Below, piece by piece: positions 48,847 to 58,716 of a stretch of 64,000 nt of DNA. Each line of letters begins with the position of its first letter. Position 1 is the stretch's first letter. The translations under genes were made by a program, and so were the position numbers. This stretch comes from an uncultured Burkholderiales bacterium (GTDB lineage: Bacteria; Pseudomonadota; Gammaproteobacteria; Burkholderiales; Burkholderiaceae_C), in contig CAIRQX010000114.1 in assembly GCA_903880855.1 (NCBI GenBank), forward strand, positions 1-64,000. The letters run 5' to 3'. The notes under the pieces were generated by a model. That model did no database searches, had not been told where the DNA came from, and was given only the letters and a program-made list of their open reading frames with translations.

Positions 48847-49410
48847 ATGAATACCAGCGATGTTTCTGACGAGAATAAAGAGGAATTGAGCGATATTTCA
48901 TCGGTATCACCGCTATCTGATTTTGTCTTTTCACTTTTTTGGATAGCCCTCGGCAGTTTGATCATGTTGGCGAGTTGGCAGATGGATCGATTAGAGGGGC
49001 AAGGATCTTCTCTGTACACTGCGCCGGGTTCTTATCCTGGTCTACTCGGTGGCATTCTGTTGATTTTGGGAGTGCTGCTTGCCGCTCGCTCTTTTAAAGC
49101 GGGCGGGCATAGGTTTGTGCAATTGGATTTACATGTATCGAAGATTCAGCTCGCCTCTTTTTTGCGTGTTGGAGTTTTTCTTGCATTTGCCCTAATCTAT
49201 TGCGTTGGTTTGATAGGACGTAGTGGAATCCCATTTTGGGTGGCAACATTTTTATTTGTAACTACTTTTATTATTTTATTTAATTGGCAGGCTATTTCTA
49301 GTGAAGGTTTTGTTAAGAAAGTGCTCGTGCTCGCTATTTCTATGGGTTTTGGCACATCTTTTGTAGTTAGTTATGTTTTTCAAGAACTTTTTTTAGTTCG
49401 TCTACCTTAA
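48847..49410 (+). CDS. tctB: TTT small permease TctB
   Basis: 4 TM protein; YTAPGSYPGLLGGILLILGVLLA; between tctC and tctA. Confidence 0.9.
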   Translation: MNTSDVSDENKEELSDISSVSPLSDFVFSLFWIALGSLIMLASWQMDRLEGQGSSLYTAPGSYPGLLGGILLILGVLLAARSFKAGGHRFVQLDLHVSKIQLASFLRVGVFLAFALIYCVGLIGRSGIPFWVATFLFVTTFIILFNWQAISSEGFVKKVLVLAISMGFGTSFVVSYVFQELFLVRLP

Positions 49411-49419
49411 TGGTGAATT

Positions 49420-50916
49420 ATGTTTAGCGGATTGGTTGCCTTTGGTGAATCTATTGGCAATTTCTTAACGCCAGTTTCTTTGTTCTACGTATTTGCATCA
49501 ACGCTGGTGGGTCTAATTATTGGCGCGCTTCCTGGGCTAACTGCCACCATGGGACTTGCGTTGATGACGACATTAACCTTGAAGATGCCTTCTTCACAAG
49601 CCTTGCTTGTTTTGATATGCACCTACGTTGGTGCAATTTATGGAGGTTCCCGTTCTGCAATACTTTTAAATATTCCTGGTACGCCTGCATCTGCTGCTTC
49701 GTGTCTTGACGGATACGCCTTGGCGCGCCAAGGCCAAGCAGGCCGAGCGATGGGTATTGCAACAACAGGCTCGGTGCTTGGAACGCTCATTGGAATGTTT
49801 TTCCTTGCTTTGTTCACCCCTCTACTTGGTGAGGCGGCACTTAAGTTTGGAGCTTATGAGTTTTTTTGGCTGGCATTATTTGGAGTGCTTATATCGGGCA
49901 CTTTGACTGGTGATGATCCGATCAAAGGCTGGTTAGTTGGCCTGCTGGGTTTATTGGTTGCAACCGTGGGCCAAGAGAGTATTTATGCATATGAGCGCTT
50001 CAATTTCGGAATTAGAGACTTAGCAGGTGGTATTTCTCTTGTCCCCGCATTAGTTGGTGCTTTCGGCTTTGCTGAGCTATTGGTGATTATGAAAACCAGT
50101 CGGCCGACTGTAAAGATCAATCCATTTGACTCTGTCATTCCTAAGCTGGTAGACATCGTTACCCATTGGAAAACCATTTTGCGATCTGGATGTATTGGCA
50201 CTGCAATTGGTGTGATTCCGGGAGTTGGGGAGGATATTGCCGCTTGGAGTTCATACGCTGCAGCAAAACGTGCCAGCAATGAACCTGAGAAATTTGGTAA
50301 AGGTTCAATTGATGGACTGATGGCCGCTGAAACAGGCGATAACGCATGTGTGCCTGGTGCCGTTATACCCGTGCTTACGCTGGCTATTCCGGGTTCTGCA
50401 CCAGCGGCCGTTTTAATGGCTGCAATGCTCATTCATGGGGTACAGCCTGGGCCGATGATCATGGTGCAATCTCCACAATTTGTGTATGACGTTGTGGCGA
50501 TGATGATGTTTGCAACCTTGGGCATACTTTTCTATGGCCTAACTTTGACCAAACTCATGACCCGTGTCTTGCAAGTTCCTCAAACCTTGCTGGTGCCCGT
50601 AATTTTGGTTTTATGTACTGTGGGCTCTTTTGCAATAGCAGGCCGTCTTTTTGATATTTGGGTGATGTTGGGTTTTGGATTTATAGGATTTATTCTTCGG
50701 CAATTTAACTATCCCATGGCACCTTTGGTACTAGGAATTGTGTTGGGAGATTTGATGGAAAAAAATCTTCGTAGAGGGCTTGTGCTGTCTGACGGAAATA
50801 TAGAGCCATTTTTCACTCGCCCTATATCGCTAGTTATTTGGGTCACTATTGTTTTACTAATTGCTTTGAAGCTGGATCTTTTCTCGAAATTTACCAAGAA
50901 GGTATCTAGGACATGA
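49420..50916 (+). CDS. tctA: TTT large permease TctA
   Basis: GLIIGALPGLTATMGLALMTTLTLKMPSSQALLVLICTYVGAIYGGSRSAILLNIPGTPASAASCLDGY. Confidence 0.97.
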   Translation: MFSGLVAFGESIGNFLTPVSLFYVFASTLVGLIIGALPGLTATMGLALMTTLTLKMPSSQALLVLICTYVGAIYGGSRSAILLNIPGTPASAASCLDGYALARQGQAGRAMGIATTGSVLGTLIGMFFLALFTPLLGEAALKFGAYEFFWLALFGVLISGTLTGDDPIKGWLVGLLGLLVATVGQESIYAYERFNFGIRDLAGGISLVPALVGAFGFAELLVIMKTSRPTVKINPFDSVIPKLVDIVTHWKTILRSGCIGTAIGVIPGVGEDIAAWSSYAAAKRASNEPEKFGKGSIDGLMAAETGDNACVPGAVIPVLTLAIPGSAPAAVLMAAMLIHGVQPGPMIMVQSPQFVYDVVAMMMFATLGILFYGLTLTKLMTRVLQVPQTLLVPVILVLCTVGSFAIAGRLFDIWVMLGFGFIGFILRQFNYPMAPLVLGIVLGDLMEKNLRRGLVLSDGNIEPFFTRPISLVIWVTIVLLIALKLDLFSKFTKKVSRT

Positions 50917-51574
50917 TTCCTGTCTGCAGTGCATAAATACCTGTTGATGAATGCATCAGTTTCGGAATGTGCGCAGTGATTTTTGACAAGGCATGGCGCA
51001 ATGGAGCCTCTCCGCTAAAACTCTCAAGTAATAAGACCATATGAGGTTCATTTTGATCACCCGTGCGAACAGCGCGTTCAGCAGTGGGTAGTTGACTAGC
51101 GGTAGGAGTTGTTAGAACCAGACGCGCTCTGAGTAATTCGGCAAAGCACTGCTCTGGGCTGTTTGCCAAAGAATTTAGATACTCAGTCAATATTGTTAGA
51201 TCCTCCAATTCGGTAATTCGAATTGCGAGAATATGACCGCCATATCCTTTTTTTGAACCATACTCCCACATCACTTCGCCAGCTGCACGGCAGGTATGAC
51301 GAAATGCTGCAACGGTTTTGAGTGTCCAGGGTGTTGGATCATTTAATCTCTGAATATATGCGTCGCTTGTCAAAACCCCCGTGTTTTGCGTGACATAGGT
51401 TGTCAGGTATTGGGGGCTTGCATGTTCTCCATACCAGCGCTGCCCGCTTATAAATCCTGGTATCGAAACTCTTTCCGGAAGATGTTCAGACGAATGCCAT
51501 TGAACAAATTCATCGCGCATCTCTTCTTTGATATCGTTCCAAATAACGATCATTCCAGTACGTGAGTCGGACAT
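50906..51574 (-). CDS. Dimeric alpha/beta-barrel-like protein (DUF4286/EthD-like)
   Basis: GMIVIWNDIKEEMRDEFVQWHSSEHLPERVSIPGFISGQRW. Confidence 0.7.
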   Translation of the reverse strand: MSDSRTGMIVIWNDIKEEMRDEFVQWHSSEHLPERVSIPGFISGQRWYGEHASPQYLTTYVTQNTGVLTSDAYIQRLNDPTPWTLKTVAAFRHTCRAAGEVMWEYGSKKGYGGHILAIRITELEDLTILTEYLNSLANSPEQCFAELLRARLVLTTPTASQLPTAERAVRTGDQNEPHMVLLLESFSGEAPLRHALSKITAHIPKLMHSSTGIYALQTGIMS

Positions 51575-51593
51575 AGCTTGATAATTTATATCG

Positions 51594-53066
51594 TCAAGAA
51601 AGCTTTGCTGCTTTTTTGATTTGCGTCAATTGAACCATCTGGGGTGATTTTTTGTAATGCGCGTCTAGTGGGTAGCAACCAGAGACCATTCCATTTCTTG
51701 GGGCTGTGGTGCAGTCGCTAAAGGTACGGCACAACCGTTTTCTTTGAAAAGGACGTCCTGCAAGCACATCTGCGGGCAACTCTGGGTAAGACAGCACCAT
51801 ACGCCCAAGGCCTACAAAATCGGTCCATCCCTCTCGTACTGTTGCCTGTGCGACATTCGGTAGGAATTCTTGCAAATAGGTATAACCGCTGCCGACAAAA
51901 GCCATTTTTGGAAAACGATTTTTCAACTGACGCACTGCATCGAGATGTCTTGCCACGCCAACAAGTGGGTCCTCAGGTGGTTGGTAGCCATCAGACGGCG
52001 GATACATGGCCGGGCGTGTGAGGTGGGGGTTGTAATAAGGACTGCCCAAAGTGATATTCATCAATTGAATATTCAGACTTTCTACAACTTCAAGAAATTC
52101 AAATGTTTCGTTCAGTGCGATTTGTGTTGGGTTTGTTTCGTTGATGCCAAAACCGTATTGGTATGGCATGGAAGCAGAGGCGTCGACAGCAATGCCGGGC
52201 CCAAGTTCGTCGGGTTTAGAAAGGGCAGGGTCAGGGCGGAAGGGTAAAAAGTCAAAAGCAGATAGCCTGACACCTAGCCCAAGTTGCGGCACCTCAGCAC
52301 GAATACCTGCAACAAGTTCTTTTAAAAAGCGTGTGCGATGTTCCATGGAACCGCCGTATTTACCCGCTCTAGTTTTGGCGCCCAGGAATTCATGGCCTAA
52401 ATAACCATGGCAATGCTTGAGATCTACAAACTGATAGCCGCAGTCCCAAGCACGTTTTGCTGCGATGACGAAGTCTTCGATCAATCGTTCTATTTCATCA
52501 TCCCGCAGGACAACGATGTTTTGTGCTGGGCCAAACCGTCCATCTAAGAGTGGATGGTTGAACAAGACACGCGGCTCCATCTGGTTCGTGTTGGGCTTGC
52601 AAAAACGTCCTGAATGCGTGAGTTGTAGACCTATCAACAAGTCTTTGTCGTCGCCCATAACTTCTTTATGGGAAGCCACGAGTGTCTCGCGCAATTGCGC
52701 TATCGCAGATTGATTTTTGGCATCCATCATCAATTGCTGTGGGTTGGCGCGACCATCGTGTCTGACGGCGACTGCTTCACCACCCCAAATTAATTTGGCC
52801 CCTGATTTCCCAAAGTGACTCCAGCGACGCCGCGTGTTGTCGGATGGACTACCGTCTGCGTTGCCATCCCAACCCTCCATGGGATGGATGGCGTATCGAT
52901 TACCAATGGTGAATTCACCTACTTGGAGTGGCTTTGCCATGGGAGATGCATCTCCTGTGACTAATTCCTCATCGCAGGGAATATCCAAACCTAAATCTTG
53001 AAGGCTCCTTTTGAAATTCTCCACAGATTGCAGCGATTTCACTTTGACAAAGTCACCAAATTTCAT
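51594..53066 (-). CDS. NADH:flavin oxidoreductase/Old Yellow Enzyme family
   Basis: [76 protein letters not shown]. Confidence 0.92.
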   Translation of the reverse strand: MKFGDFVKVKSLQSVENFKRSLQDLGLDIPCDEELVTGDASPMAKPLQVGEFTIGNRYAIHPMEGWDGNADGSPSDNTRRRWSHFGKSGAKLIWGGEAVAVRHDGRANPQQLMMDAKNQSAIAQLRETLVASHKEVMGDDKDLLIGLQLTHSGRFCKPNTNQMEPRVLFNHPLLDGRFGPAQNIVVLRDDEIERLIEDFVIAAKRAWDCGYQFVDLKHCHGYLGHEFLGAKTRAGKYGGSMEHRTRFLKELVAGIRAEVPQLGLGVRLSAFDFLPFRPDPALSKPDELGPGIAVDASASMPYQYGFGINETNPTQIALNETFEFLEVVESLNIQLMNITLGSPYYNPHLTRPAMYPPSDGYQPPEDPLVGVARHLDAVRQLKNRFPKMAFVGSGYTYLQEFLPNVAQATVREGWTDFVGLGRMVLSYPELPADVLAGRPFQRKRLCRTFSDCTTAPRNGMVSGCYPLDAHYKKSPQMVQLTQIKKAAKLS

Positions 53067-53106
53067 AATTTAAGCCTGGGTTCGCAATCAATATCAGCGC
53101 AAGAAT

Positions 53107-53481
53107 TTAAAAGAAATGGTTGGGTTTAAGAAAAAACCCAAGAACCAAAGCTCCGTTTGGTGAATGCGCTACATGTCTACTTCCCGCAGGACGCCACACA
53201 TAGTTACCTGCGGTCACTTCACCCTCATGGTCAACCAAAGAGCCCTCCAAGACCCAGCTTTGTTCAACTGCAACATGCTGATGGTCTGTCAACACTGATC
53301 CAGGTTCCATCTTCGTTAAAACGGTTTGAAGTCCGGTGTCTGGATCTTCCATCAACACCTTGATCCATATTCCTTTGAATTTAGTTTCCTGCCAAGGTAT
53401 GTCATCTACAGTGACATAGCGTGAAGACAACGCAGCCAATGCTTGGTGTTGCTTTTCATAACCCGGTGTGCGAATAGCCAT
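53107..53481 (-). CDS. Cupin domain protein
   Basis: MEPGSVLTDHQHVAVEQSWVLEGSLVDHEGEVTAGNYVWRPAGSRH. Confidence 0.87.
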   Translation of the reverse strand: MAIRTPGYEKQHQALAALSSRYVTVDDIPWQETKFKGIWIKVLMEDPDTGLQTVLTKMEPGSVLTDHQHVAVEQSWVLEGSLVDHEGEVTAGNYVWRPAGSRHVAHSPNGALVLGFFLKPNHFF

Positions 53482-53587
53482 CGATACCTCCCTTTCAAAC
53501 CATCATAAACAAACAGGTAAATGTTTCTAAGAATGGTTTACCCCATAAACCCTTAATCTAAAAGAGTGCATGGCGTGCTAACCTAAA

Positions 53588-54829
53588 GTGATGCCGCATA
53601 CACCCGCTTCTGAAGATTTAATTGACTCGCCCTACGCGGCATGGAGACTTCTCATAACCTTGTGCTTGGTCACATTGGGAAGTAGTTGCATGTATGTGGT
53701 TGCCGTAGTGTTGCCCCCTGTGCAAGCCGAATTTGGCGTAGACAGGGCCAATGCCTCTTTGCCCTATACCTTGATGATGATTTGTTTGGGTGTGGGCGGT
53801 ATGTGGACAGGCAAATTGGCGGATCGTTTCGGTATCACCCCTGTTCTGTGGGTCGGTTCAGTCGCTGTCACAGCTGGATTTGTTATCGCTGGCTTAGCCC
53901 CGAATATTTGGGTGTTTGGCTTAGCGCATGGGATTTTGTTGGGTCTGCTGGGTAGTTCGTCGACCTTTGCACCATTGATGGCCGACACTTCGCTTTGGTG
54001 GAACAAGCGCAGAGGCATTGCGGTGGCTATTTGTGCATGTGGCAATTACGTGGCGGGAGCCTTTTGGCCACCTGTTGCCCAATGGGGCATAGAGACCATC
54101 GGTTGGCGTCATACCTATATTTATATGGGCATATTTTGTGGTGTTTGCATGCTTTTTCTGTCATTCTTGATGCGACAGCGTCCTCCGTTGGTATCGCAAA
54201 ATGATGCTTCAGTTTCTGACTCAGGATTTATTTCTTCGCAACCTTTTGGTTTGCAATTAGGCCAAGCGCAACTTCTGTTGTGCGTTGCAGCTATTGCATG
54301 TTGCGTGGCTATGTCGATGCCGCAAGTGCATATCGTGGCCTATTGCGCTGATTTAGGCTATGGCGCAGCGAGAGGCGCTGAAATGTTGTCATTGATGCTG
54401 ACCTGCGGAATCATCAGCAGATTGGTGTCTGGTTGGATTTGTGACCGTATCGGCGGCATTCGAACTTTGCTGCTGGGCTCAGCTTTGCAAGGAATCGCTT
54501 TGGTGTTGTTTCTACCATTCGATGGTTTGGTGCCGCTCTACGTTATCTCCGGCATGTTCGGGCTATTTCAAGGCGGCATAGTGCCTGCCTACGCCATCAT
54601 TGTTCGCGAACACTTTCCGCCACAAGAGGCAGGCGCCAGGGTAGGGTCTGTGATCATGGCCAGCTTGGTGGGTATGGCTTTAGGCGGTTGGATGTCCGGC
54701 AAAATCTTTGATTTAACCGGCTCCTACCATGCCGCATTTATGAACGGTATTGCTTGGAACCTGCTCAACTTAACAATCAGTGGATGGTTGTTTTGGCGGA
54801 TTCGCGCTTCAAACCGGAACTTCACCTAA
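53588..54829 (+). CDS. MFS transporter
   Basis: 12-TM-like; GVGGMWTGKLADRFGITPVLWVG; VSGWICDRIGGIRTLLLGS. Confidence 0.93.
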   Translation: MMPHTPASEDLIDSPYAAWRLLITLCLVTLGSSCMYVVAVVLPPVQAEFGVDRANASLPYTLMMICLGVGGMWTGKLADRFGITPVLWVGSVAVTAGFVIAGLAPNIWVFGLAHGILLGLLGSSSTFAPLMADTSLWWNKRRGIAVAICACGNYVAGAFWPPVAQWGIETIGWRHTYIYMGIFCGVCMLFLSFLMRQRPPLVSQNDASVSDSGFISSQPFGLQLGQAQLLLCVAAIACCVAMSMPQVHIVAYCADLGYGAARGAEMLSLMLTCGIISRLVSGWICDRIGGIRTLLLGSALQGIALVLFLPFDGLVPLYVISGMFGLFQGGIVPAYAIIVREHFPPQEAGARVGSVIMASLVGMALGGWMSGKIFDLTGSYHAAFMNGIAWNLLNLTISGWLFWRIRASNRNFT

Positions 54830-55696
54830 TACGGTACAGCGACGAATCACACGGCTTTGCTTGTGTGGATCGTAAGGCGTAGCTTTATGGACCAAACAAC
54901 GGTTGTCCCAAACAATGAGCTGTTTGATTTGCCAGTCATGCTCATACGTCAAGTCGGGATGGATGGCCAATCGATTGAGCTCTTCAATCAGAGCACGTCC
55001 TTCTTCGTAAGGCATACCAACTACATATTCCGCATGGTCACCTAAATACAGACATTTGCGACCAGTTTCTGTATGGGTTCGAACAATAGGTTGGTCGACT
55101 GGAGGTACAGCTTTGCGTTGGTCTTCAGTCATAGGGTCTTCGCCATGCCTACGTGTACGAGAAAAATCTAGGCTATGCACTGCGCGTAAATTCGCGATGC
55201 GTTCTTTCCACTCAGGAGATAGGCGTTCATAGGCACCATACATATCGCAGAAGTGGGTTTGTCCACCTTGTCCAGGTTCAGGCATCACCTCTCCGTAAAT
55301 CACAGTGGCATGTCCAGTGACGCGTTGCCAAGAGCCATCGGTATGCCATTCCAAAGTGCCTCTGTCAGGGTGCTTGCCATTAGGCTTGCCCTCGGCGTTC
55401 AGATTGGAGAGTCGATACAGCTCAGGAAATCCGTCAGCATGGTATTGGTTCATCACATGGATCTGAACTTTTCCAAAGCATTGTGCCAACTTCACTTGTT
55501 GTGCAGGAGGAACATCTTGCGGTGGAAATAAAAGCACTTGGTATTGCAAGAACGCCTTGTGAATGCCGGCAAGGACTTCGGGAGTCATTTCCTCTGACAG
55601 ATTGACTCCGCTGATCTCCGCCCCTAAATGGGGAGTAAGGGGTCGAACGCTAAAAGGCCAATCAGTTTTTGTAGATGCAAATTGTGTATGGCCCAT
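54809..55696 (-). CDS. TauD/TfdA family Fe(II)/2-oxoglutarate dioxygenase
   Basis: LTPHLGAEISGVNLSEEM; LEWHTDGSW; IVWDNRCLVHKATPYD. Confidence 0.95.
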   Translation of the reverse strand: MGHTQFASTKTDWPFSVRPLTPHLGAEISGVNLSEEMTPEVLAGIHKAFLQYQVLLFPPQDVPPAQQVKLAQCFGKVQIHVMNQYHADGFPELYRLSNLNAEGKPNGKHPDRGTLEWHTDGSWQRVTGHATVIYGEVMPEPGQGGQTHFCDMYGAYERLSPEWKERIANLRAVHSLDFSRTRRHGEDPMTEDQRKAVPPVDQPIVRTHTETGRKCLYLGDHAEYVVGMPYEEGRALIEELNRLAIHPDLTYEHDWQIKQLIVWDNRCLVHKATPYDPHKQSRVIRRCTVLGEVPV

Positions 55697-55711
55697 GGAG
55701 TTCTCCGATAT

Positions 55712-57058
55712 TTAGTTAGGACAGATATATCCAGATCCACCGGGTGCCTTGAAGCATCCGACAGATTCCGGTAACAGCAACTTTGGCAGATACAAGACGA
55801 CGTCTGGGAAGAGCACTACAAATGCGATGGTCAAGAGGAACACACCGTACAAAGGAAGCGATCTCACAACTGCTCGCCCAAAGCCAACGCCAACATATTT
55901 AGACGCTACCAATAAAGATAAGCCGTATGGAGGTGTAATCAAACCAAAAACTAAGGTGGTAATTAGGACTACGCCCATATGCAAAGGGTTGATATTTCCA
56001 ATTTCAGTTAATTTATTGATGATGGGCATGAAAATGATGATGGCGGGCACCGCATCAATAAAGTCACCCACAATAATAAATAACACTACAAGAGAGAACA
56101 TGATCATCGGACCACTGGTGCCGGCAATACTAGTGATGTAAGTAGACACAATGTCTGGTCCGCGCAAATAAGCCACCATCCAGCCAAATGCAGATGCTGC
56201 TGCAACAGCCGCTAAGGGCAAGCTATACAAAAGACCTGCGTACATAAAGTCCCGAGGTAATTCGTACACATGGCGAGGCCGGTAAATCGGAATCAAAACA
56301 AGTAATACATAGACGCAAGCAATCATGCCGGCTTCAGTGGGAGTGAACCACCCGGACAAAATGCCGCCCATGATGATGACAGGAATCATCAATGGCATGG
56401 CAGCTTCTTTGGATGCGAGTGCAATTTCAGAGTAGGAAGCGCGTTTCTTTTTGAATCCAGGTGGACCCCATACATAGCTATAGACCATTAAACCTAGCCC
56501 AATCAACACGCCCGGTACTACGCCCGCTAAAAATAATCCACCAATCGATACATTTCCAGTAGCGCCATAAACAATGGCCATGATGCTTGGAGGTATCAAA
56601 TTGGCCATGGTGGAAGCAGAGGCGATCAACGCTGCGGTGAACGCACGGTCATAACCCTCGCGGTCCATCTCTGGTGCAACAGTCCTGCTCAAAACTGCAA
56701 CGTCTGCCGTAGAAGAGCCAGAAATACCCGCAAAGAACATACTAAATAAAGTAACGACCTGTGCTAAGCCCCCGCGGAAGTGTCCTACCAAGGTTTGAGC
56801 CAGTCGAATCATGCGATGAACAACATCGGATGACGCCATCAATTCGCCAACCAGTAAAAAGAAGGGAACTGCTAACAGAGCTTCAGAGTCAATGCCATGG
56901 AAGAGTTGCCCCACCATCGACTGCATGCTGATTTGGGTAAATTGCACGGCTAGTAATACGCCTGCAATCAATGCAAAGGTTACAGGAACTCCCATGTAGC
57001 CTAGAAATAAAAACAAAAAGGCCATAAAGACCAGAATGCCACCGTTACTCATGCCCAT
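55712..57058 (-). CDS. TRAP transporter large permease DctM
   Basis: SMFFAGISGSSTADVAVLSRTVAPEM; LIPPSIMAIVYG. Confidence 0.95.
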   Translation of the reverse strand: MGMSNGGILVFMAFLFLFLGYMGVPVTFALIAGVLLAVQFTQISMQSMVGQLFHGIDSEALLAVPFFLLVGELMASSDVVHRMIRLAQTLVGHFRGGLAQVVTLFSMFFAGISGSSTADVAVLSRTVAPEMDREGYDRAFTAALIASASTMANLIPPSIMAIVYGATGNVSIGGLFLAGVVPGVLIGLGLMVYSYVWGPPGFKKKRASYSEIALASKEAAMPLMIPVIIMGGILSGWFTPTEAGMIACVYVLLVLIPIYRPRHVYELPRDFMYAGLLYSLPLAAVAAASAFGWMVAYLRGPDIVSTYITSIAGTSGPMIMFSLVVLFIIVGDFIDAVPAIIIFMPIINKLTEIGNINPLHMGVVLITTLVFGLITPPYGLSLLVASKYVGVGFGRAVVRSLPLYGVFLLTIAFVVLFPDVVLYLPKLLLPESVGCFKAPGGSGYICPN

Positions 57059-57611
57059 CTCCCTCGGTGACTACGTTCTCAAGATCTTCTGGGCCCTCGA
57101 AACCATTTTGTAAGCCATTGATTAACTGCTCTAAGGTAAAGAGGCCAATCATGATGCCGGCTAAGGGCACGATACCGGTATAAACCGTCAAGGGAATGAG
57201 GGACGGCATGCGAAAACTACCCATATCGAGCAGTGCATTTTGCCAACCATAGTAGGTGAGCAAAACGGAGACTACCAAAACAACTATGCGGTTAAACGCT
57301 TCAATCACACTTCGCGATGTGCCTTTCATGCGCTTTGTGATCTCAGTCAAATAAAAGTGATCATTGCGCCGTGTTGCAGCTGCCATTCCAATGAATACGC
57401 CCCAGCAAAAAAATGCGGTGGTAACTTGTTGTAACCACACCCACGGATCGCCCAATGTGCGGGTGATGACATCTGCGAACACCGATAAGGTGAACATGAA
57501 GATGCAAACTCCGCATAAAACCATCAGAATAGCTTCTAGTGAGTCAAAAGCCTTCCATTTGAGATGACGGTGTCTTTCTAAGACAAGCGATCTAAAGTGT
57601 GTGTCAGACAT
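57045..57611 (-). CDS. TRAP transporter small permease DctQ
   Basis: 4 TM; WLQQVTTAFFCWGVFIGMAAATRRNDHFYL; overlaps DctM. Confidence 0.9.
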   Translation of the reverse strand: MSDTHFRSLVLERHRHLKWKAFDSLEAILMVLCGVCIFMFTLSVFADVITRTLGDPWVWLQQVTTAFFCWGVFIGMAAATRRNDHFYLTEITKRMKGTSRSVIEAFNRIVVLVVSVLLTYYGWQNALLDMGSFRMPSLIPLTVYTGIVPLAGIMIGLFTLEQLINGLQNGFEGPEDLENVVTEGDGHE

Positions 57612-57617
57612 GTTGGG

Positions 57618-58616
57618 TTATTTCACTTCGCGAACTAATTTCAAAATCTTGACTGCATGTGGGCCAAGTTCTGCAGCGAGTTGGTCTTGAATCGGTGCGG
57701 CAGCTTTCATGAATCCGCTTTTGTCTACGTTTTCAATAACTTTGACACCCATTTTTTTGAGCTTCTCGGCTGAGTCTTTTTCTAACTGCAAAGCCATCAA
57801 AGGCTCTTTCTTAGACACTTCATCCGCTGCTGCTTGTACCCATTTCTGCTGTTCTGGCGTTAAGCTGTTCCAGGTTTTGTCACTGATCCACAGGCAATTG
57901 TTATTAGCTTCGTGTTCTGTGATGGATAGAACAGGGGCTACTTCGTAATGTTTGTTGGCTAAGTAAACGTTCACGCCGTTTTCAGCAATATTGACTACGC
58001 CTGTTTGCAAAGATGTGTAGACATCTCCGAATGGCATATGAACAACTTGTGCGCCGTATGCTGGGAAGTGGGTATCTTCGGTTTTGGTGGCTTGCACACG
58101 AATTTTTTGGCCTTTGATGTCGTTAACGCTATTGACTTCTTTTTTGCTGTACATATTACGCAGCCCCATAGTCAGCAGACCCAATGTGCGCGCGCCGGTG
58201 ACTGACTCTTTGGTCATGTCTCTAAATGCTTGGGCAATACCAGGGTCCGCTAAAGATTTAGCCAAATGGTTTTGGTCGCGAAAAATAAAATGTAAAGAAA
58301 GAACACCAGCTTGTGGAGCTACTGTCGAAGCATTGGCCGTTGATGTGATGACAAAGTCGATATCACCTGCTCGCATTTTCTGGAGCATTTGCGGCTCTTG
58401 CCCAAGTTGAGCTCCAGGAAACTGGTTGATGCTCATCTTGCCGCCGCTCAACTCTTTGAGCTTGGTGTCAAAAATATTTGCTGCTATGCCATAAGCTGTG
58501 GTGGGTGGTTGGTCATAGGCGAAAGAGAAGGTTCGGTTTTGGGCTGAAGCTGTTGATGCAAAGCCAAGGAGGGAAGCCAGCGCTATTGCACTGAGAATAT
58601 GTCTACGAAAAGCCAT
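57618..58616 (-). CDS. TRAP transporter substrate-binding protein DctP
   Basis: Signal peptide; FPGAQLGQEPQMLQKMRAGDIDFV; DIKGQKIRVQATKTEDTHF. Confidence 0.93.
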   Translation of the reverse strand: MAFRRHILSAIALASLLGFASTASAQNRTFSFAYDQPPTTAYGIAANIFDTKLKELSGGKMSINQFPGAQLGQEPQMLQKMRAGDIDFVITSTANASTVAPQAGVLSLHFIFRDQNHLAKSLADPGIAQAFRDMTKESVTGARTLGLLTMGLRNMYSKKEVNSVNDIKGQKIRVQATKTEDTHFPAYGAQVVHMPFGDVYTSLQTGVVNIAENGVNVYLANKHYEVAPVLSITEHEANNNCLWISDKTWNSLTPEQQKWVQAAADEVSKKEPLMALQLEKDSAEKLKKMGVKVIENVDKSGFMKAAAPIQDQLAAELGPHAVKILKLVREVK

Positions 58617-58716
58617 GTTTGTCTCCTGTTGATGGGTATGTTTGATAACGCAAAAATGCTATCACCGATGCACAAAACATACAGTAGGGATTACATCCCC
58701 CCTGACAAACCGGTGA

